Positions 54,843-63,225 of a stretch of 64,000 nucleotides of DNA are shown here, in pieces. Position 1 is the first letter of the stretch, and every line of letters starts with the position of its first letter. The stretch is from Micromonospora sp. LH3U1 (GTDB lineage Bacteria; Actinomycetota; Actinomycetes; Mycobacteriales; Micromonosporaceae). The stretch covers positions 4,153,501-4,217,500 of the forward strand of contig NZ_CP116936.1 in assembly GCF_028475105.1 (NCBI RefSeq), in the 5' to 3' direction. A model generated the notes under the pieces. The model searched no databases and had not been told where the DNA came from. It was given only the letters and a program-made list of their open reading frames with translations. A program made the position numbers and the translations under genes.

Positions 54843-56783
54843 CTAATCCGCCGTCTCGGAGGCAGGTCGGGCGCGGGGAGAACCGCTTGGCTGCGGTCGA
54901 CGATCCCACAACACCAGGCCGACGAGCAGCATCGCACCGCCCAGAGCGACCATTCCCAACCCCACCGTGGTGTGCGCGGCCCCCTCCAGGTGACCCGCCA
55001 GGATCCACCCACCGTCGATCCCGAACGCCAGCGGCATCACCCCCTGCGGGATCACCGGGATCCACCCCACCGTCAGCAACGCGAGCGCCCACGCCGTCGC
55101 CTTGTTGTCCCGATACCACTCCGCATCCCACTTCAGCGGGATCACCGTCTCCGGGGGCCGGCTCCGCTGGCCGGCGGCGGCGAGTACCTCGGTCCCGCGC
55201 CGGGCGAGGCGGTCGTCTGCGAGCCAGAGGCCACCCCACCAGGCCGCTGCACCGCACAGCAATCCGACCAGCGGCATCAGCGGCGCCACCCACGGCGGAC
55301 CCCAGATCACCAGCGCGAACACCGGCGCAGCGGCGAGCAAGCCTCCCCCGGTGGCGACCAGCACGCTGACGATGTCGGTGGGGTTGTCGGCCGAGGTGGG
55401 ATGCCGCGGGTCGACTGCGGGGCGCACCCGCAGCAGCGACACCCACACCGGCACGGAGGCGCCCGCGCCGAGCAGGGCCGGCAGGGTGGAGAGCGCGGCC
55501 AGCGGGTTGACGTCCGGCGCGAGGAGGACACCGGCGACGGCGAGCAGCACCCCCATCGGGGTGACCAGCACCAGCCAGGCCAGGGCCCGGCCCCGGACCT
55601 CGGCCCGTTCGCCGGCCGGCGTGGTGAGCGGCAGCCACAACGCGGTGCCGTCCAGTCCGACCAGCCCGGCCGACATCGCCGCCGCGCCGAGCACGGCGAG
55701 CGGCCCAGCCCACGGCACCAGCAGGTCCACGTCGGACAGCAGCGGCAGCCCGGCGAGCAGCGCGCCGTACACCACGGCGAACGCCAGATACTGCAACCGC
55801 AGCGGATGCCGCGTCCAGGCCCGCAGCTCGCGGCCCGCGACCGCCCGCGTCGCGGCCGGCACCCACGCCCGCCAGCCGCGCTGGGCACGACCAACTCCGG
55901 CCGGTGACGCCGCCGTGGTCCCGGGCCGCGCGGCCGGCTCGTCGCCGCCGCGCCGGACGAGCGGGGGCACGGTGGTCCGGCGCGGCCGGAACGGCACGCC
56001 AGCGGCGATCACCCTTCGCACCAGCATGAGGTACGCGGCGGCGCAAAGCGCCACGATGCCCACCAGGGTCGCCATCAGGCGCACCCTTTGCTCGATTGGT
56101 CCGGACCCGGCGGAGATTGGCCAGGCGCTCGGCACGTACGCCATGGCCCGGACCACCTCATCCGGCGCTGCCACGAGCAGGACCGACACCCAGGGGAAGA
56201 CCGCCCAGAGCGACCCCGCGACACCCATCGCCGTACCGGTGAAGATGCCGGTGAGCAGCGCCCCGGCCGGGCCGCCGGCGTGACCGACGACCTCCAGCGC
56301 GATGGCCGAGCCGATCAGCCCGAGCAGCCAGAGCAGCACCGCGCCGCAGGCGGTGACGAGGACCGCGACGGTGCCGTGCCGGGCGGCGTGCACCGGCAGC
56401 GCGGCGAGTGCCACCAACGAGACGGCCGGGCCGATACCGATCGCCGACGCGGCCAGCAGACCGATCGCGGCCGGAACTCCGCCGATCGGCTCCAACCGCA
56501 GGTGGGCCGGACGGACCCGGCCGCGTCCGCCGCCGAGCAGCAGCGGCAGGACGATCCAGCCGAGAACCCAGGCCCCGGCGAGCAGGCCGAGGGTGTGCTG
56601 GTCGCCGCGGAGCGCGTACCGGATCAGCCAGCCGGCGGCGAGCAGACCGACCAGCCCGGCCACCGTGGGTCCGGGGTGCTCGCGCAGCGAGCGACGCAGC
56701 ATTGTCGCGCGCATCCGAGCCGGCACCGCGATCGCGCCGAGGGTGCCGGCCAGCCGGCCAGGGGTGGCGGGTTGCGCGCTCAT
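54843..56783 (-). CDS. ABC-2-like exporter permease
   Basis: A 646-residue membrane protein with about 14 hydrophobic segments and no soluble domain except a Pro/Arg-rich linker near residue 265. Repeats of GLLAAGWLIRYALRG and long Ala/Leu/Gly helices are typical of two fused permease halves. The gene overlaps the ATPase gene by ATGA, so it is the membrane partner. The exported substrate cannot be told. Confidence 0.75.
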   Translation of the reverse strand: MSAQPATPGRLAGTLGAIAVPARMRATMLRRSLREHPGPTVAGLVGLLAAGWLIRYALRGDQHTLGLLAGAWVLGWIVLPLLLGGGRGRVRPAHLRLEPIGGVPAAIGLLAASAIGIGPAVSLVALAALPVHAARHGTVAVLVTACGAVLLWLLGLIGSAIALEVVGHAGGPAGALLTGIFTGTAMGVAGSLWAVFPWVSVLLVAAPDEVVRAMAYVPSAWPISAGSGPIEQRVRLMATLVGIVALCAAAYLMLVRRVIAAGVPFRPRRTTVPPLVRRGGDEPAARPGTTAASPAGVGRAQRGWRAWVPAATRAVAGRELRAWTRHPLRLQYLAFAVVYGALLAGLPLLSDVDLLVPWAGPLAVLGAAAMSAGLVGLDGTALWLPLTTPAGERAEVRGRALAWLVLVTPMGVLLAVAGVLLAPDVNPLAALSTLPALLGAGASVPVWVSLLRVRPAVDPRHPTSADNPTDIVSVLVATGGGLLAAAPVFALVIWGPPWVAPLMPLVGLLCGAAAWWGGLWLADDRLARRGTEVLAAAGQRSRPPETVIPLKWDAEWYRDNKATAWALALLTVGWIPVIPQGVMPLAFGIDGGWILAGHLEGAAHTTVGLGMVALGGAMLLVGLVLWDRRPQPSGSPRARPASETAD

Positions 56784-57544
56784 CGTGCCTCGGTCAGCCA
56801 GTCCAGGCCGGCGCTGCCGGAGGCTTCGGCGCCAACCAACTCGACGAACCGGTCCTCAAGGCTGCTGCCGGCGGCGACCTCGGCGACCGGCCCGGCGGCG
56901 ACCACCCGGCCCTGATGGATCACGGTTACCTCGTCGCACATCTGCTCGACCAGCAGCATCGAGTGGGTGGACAGCACGCAGGTGCCGCCGCCGTCCACGA
57001 ACCGGCGCAGCACCCGGCGGATGGTGGCGGCGGAGACCGGGTCGACCGCTTCGAACGGCTCGTCGAGCACGAGCAGCCGGGGCGCGTGCAGCAGCGCCTG
57101 GGCGAGGCCGAGCTTCTTGCGGGTGCCGGTGGAGCAGTCGGCGAGTGGGGTGCCGGCGCCCTTGGCCAGGCCGAGCACCTCGATCAGCTCGGCGGCCCGG
57201 TCGGCGGCCGCTACCCGGTGCAGCCCACGCAGGCCGGCGCTGTAGCGCAGCAGCTCGGCGCCGGTGAGGCGCTCCGGGAAGTCGAGGCCGTCCGGCAGCA
57301 CGCCGGTGAGCGCACGGGTCAGGCCACGGTCACGAAGCGCGTCGTGGCCGAGGATCCGGATCTCCCCGGCGTCCGGAGTGACCAGTCCGACCGCCATCCC
57401 GATGGTGGTGGACTTGCCGGCGCCGTTGGGTCCGACGATGCCGTGGAACGTGCCGGAGCGGACGGTCAGATCGATGTCGTTCACCGCGCGATGCGCCGCG
57501 AAGGCCTTCACCAGACCGCGGATCTCGAGTGCTGGGGGGATCAC
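56780..57544 (-). CDS. ABC exporter ATPase
   Basis: A 254-residue ATPase: Walker A GPNGAGKSTTIGM, signature CSTGTRKKLGLAQAL, Walker B LLVLDEPFEAVDP and switch His in STHSMLLVEQM. The STGTRKK variant signature and CDEVTVIHQGRVV ending are of the DRA/ABC-2 exporter group. GTG 57544 is the only in-frame start close to the domain. It is first in the operon with the permease. Confidence 0.88.
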   Translation of the reverse strand: MIPPALEIRGLVKAFAAHRAVNDIDLTVRSGTFHGIVGPNGAGKSTTIGMAVGLVTPDAGEIRILGHDALRDRGLTRALTGVLPDGLDFPERLTGAELLRYSAGLRGLHRVAAADRAAELIEVLGLAKGAGTPLADCSTGTRKKLGLAQALLHAPRLLVLDEPFEAVDPVSAATIRRVLRRFVDGGGTCVLSTHSMLLVEQMCDEVTVIHQGRVVAAGPVAEVAAGSSLEDRFVELVGAEASGSAGLDWLTEAR

Positions 57545-57639
57545 CCGCCGAGCATAGGTGACCCCTTCACAACGGCGCGGCCGGCGAGCCGCGAGGGACC
57601 GCCGTCGACAAGCCCTCGGTGGCATGGCACGGTCTCGTC

Positions 57640-58038
57640 ATGGCCACCTATGACGTCGCCCTCGTGCTGCTTGTCGACCCCTCGGGCGCGGTGCTGCTGC
57701 AGCACCGCGATGAGGACGCCGCCGCCTCGCCGGGCCAGTGGAGCTTGCCGGGCGGTCATGTGGAGCCCGGCGAGTCGCCGGAGGAGGCGGCCCGCCGCGA
57801 GCTGCTGGAGGAAACGGGTCTCACAGCGGGTGAACTCCACCCGCTGTGGAGCGGTCCGCGTCCTTACGAAGCCGGCTTTCCCCACACCGTGACCGTCCAC
57901 GTGTTCCGTGGCACCACCAGGGCTCGACAGGAGGACGTGGTCCTCGGTGAAGGGCAGGCCATGGTGTTCGTTCCCCCGGACCAGGTGCTCGATCGGGAAC
58001 TGGCAGTCTCCGCCGCGCTGGTCCTGTCCATGATCTAG
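57640..58038 (+). CDS. Nudix hydrolase
   Basis: A 132-residue hydrolase of nucleoside diphosphate-linked compounds. The Nudix box is intact: GGHVEPGESPEEAARRELLEETGL reduced to its key residues is G-x5-E-x7-RELxEExGL at about residues 37-60. Length is normal. ATG 57640 (MATYDV) is preferred to GTG 57619, which lies in the divergent promoter. It is a single gene, divergent from the ABC exporter. Substrate unknown, possibly oxidised nucleotides. Confidence 0.87.
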   Translation: MATYDVALVLLVDPSGAVLLQHRDEDAAASPGQWSLPGGHVEPGESPEEAARRELLEETGLTAGELHPLWSGPRPYEAGFPHTVTVHVFRGTTRARQEDVVLGEGQAMVFVPPDQVLDRELAVSAALVLSMI

Positions 58039-58092
58039 CGCCTCCCCTTCGACAGGCTCTCGCTGGCCCTGGTAGTCGGGGTGCTCGCACGT

Positions 58093-58175
58093 CCTTTGCT
58101 CTGCTTCAACGGAGGCAACACCCGGTGTCCGAATATCGGACGCGGGGTGTTGCCTGGAGTGAAGCAGAGCAAAGG
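58093..58175. repeat. Long palindromic intergenic element, copy 2
   Basis: Arms of 31 bases (58093-58123 and 58145-58175) match at 27 positions. The centre contains its own palindrome TCCGA-ATA-TCGGA. The arm core TTTGCTCTGCTTCA equals copy 1 at 40761. It lies between the convergent Nudix and XdhC genes. May also act as a terminator for both. Confidence 0.85.
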
Positions 58176-58211
58176 AGGCAGTGCAGAGGTCGCCCCCGTC
58201 GGCACTCCGAG

Positions 58212-59285
58212 TCAGGTGTGGTGGATCGGGGTCTCCACGTCGCTGAGCGGCCGACCCGAGCCACCCCACGCCTGAGCGGTGATCTCGGCTGCGATCGCCA
58301 CGGCCGTCTCCTCCGGTGTCCGGGCGCCCAGGTCCAGCCCGATCGGCGAGCAGAGTCGGGCCAGCGCGGCCTCGCTCACACCCGCCTCGCGCAGCCGGCG
58401 CATCCGGTCGTCGTGGGCGCGGCGGCTGCCCATCGCGCCGATGTAGCGGGCGGGTGTGTGGAGGGCGACCTGGAGCAGCGGCACGTCGAACTTGGGGTCG
58501 TGGGTCAGGACGCAGAGCACCGTGCGGTCGTCGACGGTCGTCGACTCCAGGTACGTGTGCGGCCACTGGACGACGAGGTCATCGGCGTCGGGGAACCGCG
58601 CGCGGGTGGCGAACACCGGGCGGGCGTCGCAGACCGTGACGTGGTAGCCGAGGAACTTGCCGATCCGGGCCGTCGCGGCGGCGAAGTCGATCGCGCCGAA
58701 GATGATCATTCGGGGCGGCGGCACGTACGACTGGACGAACACGGCCACGTCATCGCCGCGCCGCTCCCCCTGCCAGCCCAGGTGGATCGTGCCGGTGGCG
58801 CCGAGGGCGAGCATCCCGGCCGCCTGCCGGGCCGCCGAGTCGTCCAGGTCGGGTGCACCGAGGCTGCCCGCGACCCGGTCGGGCCAGATCACCAGTTGGG
58901 CGTTCTCGACCGATGCGGTGGCGACCGGGTGGCCGTCCCGGATCGCGGCGAGCACCTCGTCGGGCTCGGTCATCGCGACACTCGGTTGGACCAGGATCTG
59001 GATGGTGCCACCGCAGGTCAGGCCGATGTCGAACGCGTCGTCGTCGCTGACACCGAAGGTCTGGGTGTGGGCCGTTCCGGTCTCCAGCGCGCTGAGGCAG
59101 AGCTCGTAGACGGCACCCTCGACGCAGCCTCCCGAAATGCTGCCCAGGACCTCGCCGTGGGCGGAGACGGCCATCGCCGCGCCGGGCTGCCGGGGCGCGG
59201 ACTGCCAGGTCCGCACGACGGTCGCGACGGCGAACGCGATGCCGGCGCTGCGCCAGCCCGTCAGCCCGTCGACGATGTCCCGCAT
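58212..59285 (-). CDS. XdhC/CoxI-family molybdenum cofactor insertion protein
   Basis: A 357-residue two-domain protein. The N-terminal XdhC_CoxI domain has GSISGGCVEGAVYE with the conserved Cys, and the C-terminal Rossmann-like domain includes YIGAMGSRRAHDDR and LCSPIGLDLGARTPEETAVAI. XdhC proteins bind molybdopterin cofactor and hand it over in sulfurated form to xanthine dehydrogenase or CO dehydrogenase. ATG 59285 is favoured because the longer frame upstream crosses the divergent promoter. It faces away from coxM, with a 40-bp palindrome between the two. Confidence 0.9.
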   Translation of the reverse strand: MRDIVDGLTGWRSAGIAFAVATVVRTWQSAPRQPGAAMAVSAHGEVLGSISGGCVEGAVYELCLSALETGTAHTQTFGVSDDDAFDIGLTCGGTIQILVQPSVAMTEPDEVLAAIRDGHPVATASVENAQLVIWPDRVAGSLGAPDLDDSAARQAAGMLALGATGTIHLGWQGERRGDDVAVFVQSYVPPPRMIIFGAIDFAAATARIGKFLGYHVTVCDARPVFATRARFPDADDLVVQWPHTYLESTTVDDRTVLCVLTHDPKFDVPLLQVALHTPARYIGAMGSRRAHDDRMRRLREAGVSEAALARLCSPIGLDLGARTPEETAVAIAAEITAQAWGGSGRPLSDVETPIHHT

Positions 59286-59316
59286 GGCCGCACGATCCGC
59301 GAGCCTCGGCGGCACC

Positions 59317-59356
59317 GTCAACGGCGACCTAAGCAGTTGCTTAGGTCGTTGTTGAC
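59317..59356. promoter_or_regulatory. 40-bp near-perfect palindrome in the xdhC-coxM divergent promoter
   Basis: Nineteen-base arms (59317-59335 and 59338-59356) match at 17 positions with a 2-base centre; the core is CCTAAGCAGTTGCTTAGG. It is midway between the two start codons, so a single dimeric or tetrameric regulator could control both directions. Confidence 0.7.
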
Positions 59357-59403
59357 TTTGGCCACCGCCGGGCAGAGATTTTGCCGGACTGCGGAGGTGC
59401 GAC

Positions 59404-60276
59404 ATGCAGGTGCCGGCACCGTTCGAGTACGAGCGAGCCACCAGTGTGGACCATGCGATAAGCCTTCTGGAGCGACTGGGCGGCACGGCCCGCCTGATCG
59501 CCGGCGGGCACAGCCTGCTGCCGATGATGAAGCTTCGGCTGGCCAACTTCGACTACCTGATCGACATCAACGATCTGCACGCCGAGCTGGGCTACATCGA
59601 GAACGGCCCGGACGAGGTACGCATCGGTGCGCTCACCCGACATCGTGAGCTGCTTGAGTCCGCCGCGCTGGCGGCGGCGTTCCCCATCTTCGCCGACGCC
59701 GAACGGGTGATCGCCGATCCGGTGGTGCGTAACCGGGGCACGCTGGGCGGCTCGCTCTGCCAGGCCGACCCGTCGGAGGATCTCTCGGCGGTCTGCACGA
59801 CGCTGGACGCGCGGTGCGTGATCCGTGGTCCGGGCGGCGCGGAGCGGGTCGTGTCGATGGAGGACTTCCACGTCGGGCCGTACGAGACGGCCGTCGGGGA
59901 CGACGAGATCCTGGTCGAGATCCGGCTGCCGGTGCGACCCGGCTGCGGCAGCGCGTACGCCAAGGTCGAGCGCCGGGCCGGCGACTGGGCCGTGGTGTCG
60001 GCCGGCGCGGCGGTGTGGCTCGACGGCGGCGCGATCGTCGACGCCCGGGTCGGGCTGGCGGCGGTCGGCCCCAACACGACGGGCATCCCGGAGATCTCGG
60101 CGGCCTTGCGCGGGCAGGAGCCCTCGGAGGACCTCTACGAGCAGGCCGGGGCGATCGCGGCGCGCAGCTGCGACCCGGTGACCGACCAGCGCGGCAGTGC
60201 GGACTACAAGCGGCATCTGGCCGCCGAGCTGACCAGGCGGACCCTGCGCCGGTCCGTCGAACGGGCGAGGAGCTGA
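59404..60276 (+). CDS. coxM: Carbon monoxide dehydrogenase FAD subunit
   Basis: A 290-residue FAD-binding subunit. Motifs AGGHSLLPMMKLRL and TLGGSLCQADPSEDL are those of CoxM/XdhB proteins contacting FAD. It shuttles electrons from the 2Fe-2S subunit to the membrane quinone pool. GGAGGTG precedes ATG 59404. It leads the coxMSL operon, ordered M-S-L as in known form I clusters. Annotation as coxM relies on the CoxL motif downstream. Confidence 0.9.
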   Translation: MQVPAPFEYERATSVDHAISLLERLGGTARLIAGGHSLLPMMKLRLANFDYLIDINDLHAELGYIENGPDEVRIGALTRHRELLESAALAAAFPIFADAERVIADPVVRNRGTLGGSLCQADPSEDLSAVCTTLDARCVIRGPGGAERVVSMEDFHVGPYETAVGDDEILVEIRLPVRPGCGSAYAKVERRAGDWAVVSAGAAVWLDGGAIVDARVGLAAVGPNTTGIPEISAALRGQEPSEDLYEQAGAIAARSCDPVTDQRGSADYKRHLAAELTRRTLRRSVERARS

Positions 60277-60278
60277 GC

Positions 60279-60827
60279 ATGCAGGTCACCATGACCGTCA
60301 ACGACGTCGAGGTCACCCGGGAGATCGAGGCCCGGCTGCTGCTGGTGCACTTCCTGCGGGACGTGCTGGGTCTCACCGGCACGCACTGGGGCTGCGACAC
60401 CAGCAACTGCGGCACGTGCGTGGTCTGGCTGGACGGCGAGCCGGTGAAGTCGTGCACCGTGCTCGCGGCGATGGCCGGCGGCCACCAGGTGCGTACCGTC
60501 GAGGGTCTCGCCAAGGGCGCTGAGCTGGACCCGATCCAGCAGGGGTTCATGCAGTGCCACGGTCTGCAGTGCGGCTTCTGCACACCGGGGATGATGATGA
60601 CCGCGCGGGCGCTGCTCGACCGCAACCCCGACCCGAGCGAGACGGAGATCCGGGAGGCGATCTCGGGTCAGATCTGCCGGTGCACGGGTTACGCCACCAT
60701 CGTCCGCTCGGTCCGCTGGGCCGCCGTGGCCGAGGCGCAGGCCGCGGCTCAGGTCACCGAGACCACCGAATCCACCGAGGCCGGCGAGATCGACAACGCC
60801 GGCCAGCCCGCGGAGGCCGTCGCATGA
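60279..60827 (+). CDS. coxS: Carbon monoxide dehydrogenase 2Fe-2S subunit
   Basis: A 182-residue protein with two 2Fe-2S sites: plant-type CDTSNCGTC with a later Cys in VKSC, and the C-terminal QCGFCTPGMMM and GQICRCTGY. The C-terminal tail after about 155 is Thr/Glu/Ala rich and longer than usual. GAGGAG lies six bases before ATG 60279. It is two bases after coxM and overlaps coxL by ATGA. Confidence 0.93.
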   Translation: MQVTMTVNDVEVTREIEARLLLVHFLRDVLGLTGTHWGCDTSNCGTCVVWLDGEPVKSCTVLAAMAGGHQVRTVEGLAKGAELDPIQQGFMQCHGLQCGFCTPGMMMTARALLDRNPDPSETEIREAISGQICRCTGYATIVRSVRWAAVAEAQAAAQVTETTESTEAGEIDNAGQPAEAVA

Positions 60828-63214
60828 CCACGGTGCACGAGCGCGTGGACACGTTCCACGACAACGACCAGAAGCCCGTCGGGTACGGCCGGATGCTGCG
60901 CAAGGAGGACCCACGGTTCCTGCGTGGCCGCGGCCGGTACGTCGACGACGTCCAACTGCCCGGAATGCTCCACCTCGCGATCCTTCGCTCGCCGGTGGCG
61001 CACGCCCGGATCGTCAGCATCGACACGAGCGCCGCCGAGGCGTCGCCCGGCGTCAAGGCCGTGGTGACCGGGGCGATGCTGGCACAGCAGAACCTGGCCT
61101 GGATGCCGACGCTCTCCAACGACGTGCAGGCCGTGCTCGCCACCGACAAGGTGCGTTTCCAGGGCCAGGAGGTCGCGTTCGTCGTCGCCGAGGACCGGTA
61201 CGCGGCCCGTGACGCGCTGGAGCTGATCGACGTCGAGTACGACGTCCTCGACCCGGTGATCGACGCGCGCCGCGCGCTGGAGCCGGACGCCCCGCTGATC
61301 CGCGACGACCTGGACGGCAAGACGAACAACCACTGCTTCGACTGGGAGACCGGCGACGAGGCGGCCACCGAGGCGGTCTTCGCCCGCGCCGACGTCGTGG
61401 TCAGCCAGGATCTCGTCTATCCGCGGGTGCACCCGGCGCCGATGGAGACGTGCGGGGCGGTCGCCGACTACGACGCCGTCGACGGCAAGCTGCGGCTCTG
61501 GTCGACGACCCAGGCGCCGCACGCGCACCGCACGCTCTACGCCATCGTGGCGGGCCTGCCCGAGCACAAGATCCAGGTGATCGCGCCGGACATCGGCGGT
61601 GGGTTCGGCAACAAGGTGCCGATCTACCCCGGGTACGTCTGCGCGATCGTCGCCTCGATCGTCACCGGCAAACCGGTGAAGTGGATGGAGGACCGCTCGG
61701 AGAACCTGATCAGCACCGGCTTCGCCCGCGACTACATCATGCGCGGGGAGATCGCCGCGACCCGCGACGGTCGGATCCTCGGCATCCGCACCAACGTGCT
61801 GGCCGACCACGGCGCGTTCAACGGCACCGCCGCCCCGGTGAAGTACCCGGCCGGCTTCTTCGGGGTCTTCACCGGCAGCTACGACATCGAGGCCGCGTAC
61901 TGCAGCATGACGGCGGTCTACACCAACAAGGCGCCCGGTGGTGTCGCGTACGCCTGCTCGTTCCGCATCACCGAGGCGGTCTACCTGGTCGAGCGGATCG
62001 TCGACTGCCTCGCCGACGAGCTCGGCATGGACCCGGCCGAGCTGCGGTTGAAGAACTTCATCCAGCCGGAGCAGTTCCCGTACACGACGAAGACCGGCTG
62101 GGTGTACGACTCGGGCAACTACGAGCCGACGATGCGGCTGGCGATGGAGATGGCCGGCTACGACGAGTTGCGCCGCGAGCAGGCGGAGAAACGGGCCCGG
62201 GGCGAGCTGATGGGCATCGGCATCGCGTTCTTCACCGAGGCGGTCGGCGCCGGGCCGCGCAAGGACATGGACATTCTCGGGCTGGGCATGGCGGACGGCT
62301 GCGAGCTGCGCGTCCACCCGACCGGAAAGGCCGTGGTACGCCTCAGCGTGCAGTCCCAGGGCCAGGGGCACGAGACCACGTTCGCGCAGATCGTCGCCGA
62401 GGAGATCGGGATCCCGCCGGCGGACATCGAGGTGCTGCACGGCGACACCGACAACACCCCGTTCGGCCTCGGCACATACGGCAGCCGTTCGACGCCTGTC
62501 TCGGGCGCGGCGGCGGCTCTGGTGGCTCGTAAGGTCCGCGACAAGGCCCGGATCATCGCCTCGGGGATGCTCGAGGTGTCGGTGGCCGACCTGGAGTGGG
62601 AGAAGGGCGCGTTCCACGTCGCGGGCGACCCGGGCCGGTCCGTCACGATCCAGGACATCGCCCTGCGCGCGCACGGAGCGGGTGACCTGCCCGAGGGCAT
62701 CGAGGGCGGGCTGGAGGCGCAGATCTGCTACAACCCGTCGAACCTGACGTACCCGCATGGCGCGTACATCTGTGTGGTGGACATCGATCCCGGCACGGCG
62801 CAGGTGACGGTACGACGCTTCATCGCGGTCGACGACTGTGGCACCCGGATCAACCCGATGATCATCGAGGGGCAGGTGCACGGCGGGCTGACCGACGGGG
62901 TCGGCATGGCCCTGATGGAGATGATCGCGTTCGACGAGGACGGCAACTGCCTCGGCGCGTCCCTGATGGACTACCTGATCCCGACGTCGCTCGAGGTGCC
63001 CGACTGGGAGACCGGTTTCACCGTGACGCCGTCGCCGCACCACCCGATCGGCGCGAAAGGGGTGGGCGAGTCCGCGACGGTGGGATCGCCGCCCGCGATC
63101 GTCAACGCGGTCGTGGACGCCCTCAAGCCCTTCGGCGTACGACACGCCGACATGCCGCTGACGCCGTCGCGGGTCTGGGACGCGATGCGCGGCCAGGCCC
63201 GGCCGCCGATCTGA
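60824..63214 (+). CDS. coxL: Form I carbon monoxide dehydrogenase large (molybdenum) subunit
   Basis: A 796-residue molybdenum hydroxylase. The active-site loop AYACSFR (Cys about 378) matches the AYxCSFR signature of form I, true CO-oxidising enzymes with a Mo-S-Cu site; form II proteins have AYRGAGR instead. Other landmarks are GGGFGNKVPIYPGY, QGQGHETTFAQ and the C-terminal KGVGESATVGSPPAI with the conserved catalytic Glu. It oxidises CO to CO2, giving electrons through CoxS and CoxM to respiration. The start is ATG 60824. An XdhC-like gene follows after 11 bp. Confidence 0.93.
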   Translation: MTTVHERVDTFHDNDQKPVGYGRMLRKEDPRFLRGRGRYVDDVQLPGMLHLAILRSPVAHARIVSIDTSAAEASPGVKAVVTGAMLAQQNLAWMPTLSNDVQAVLATDKVRFQGQEVAFVVAEDRYAARDALELIDVEYDVLDPVIDARRALEPDAPLIRDDLDGKTNNHCFDWETGDEAATEAVFARADVVVSQDLVYPRVHPAPMETCGAVADYDAVDGKLRLWSTTQAPHAHRTLYAIVAGLPEHKIQVIAPDIGGGFGNKVPIYPGYVCAIVASIVTGKPVKWMEDRSENLISTGFARDYIMRGEIAATRDGRILGIRTNVLADHGAFNGTAAPVKYPAGFFGVFTGSYDIEAAYCSMTAVYTNKAPGGVAYACSFRITEAVYLVERIVDCLADELGMDPAELRLKNFIQPEQFPYTTKTGWVYDSGNYEPTMRLAMEMAGYDELRREQAEKRARGELMGIGIAFFTEAVGAGPRKDMDILGLGMADGCELRVHPTGKAVVRLSVQSQGQGHETTFAQIVAEEIGIPPADIEVLHGDTDNTPFGLGTYGSRSTPVSGAAAALVARKVRDKARIIASGMLEVSVADLEWEKGAFHVAGDPGRSVTIQDIALRAHGAGDLPEGIEGGLEAQICYNPSNLTYPHGAYICVVDIDPGTAQVTVRRFIAVDDCGTRINPMIIEGQVHGGLTDGVGMALMEMIAFDEDGNCLGASLMDYLIPTSLEVPDWETGFTVTPSPHHPIGAKGVGESATVGSPPAIVNAVVDALKPFGVRHADMPLTPSRVWDAMRGQARPPI

Positions 63215-63225
63215 GGGAGCCGAGG

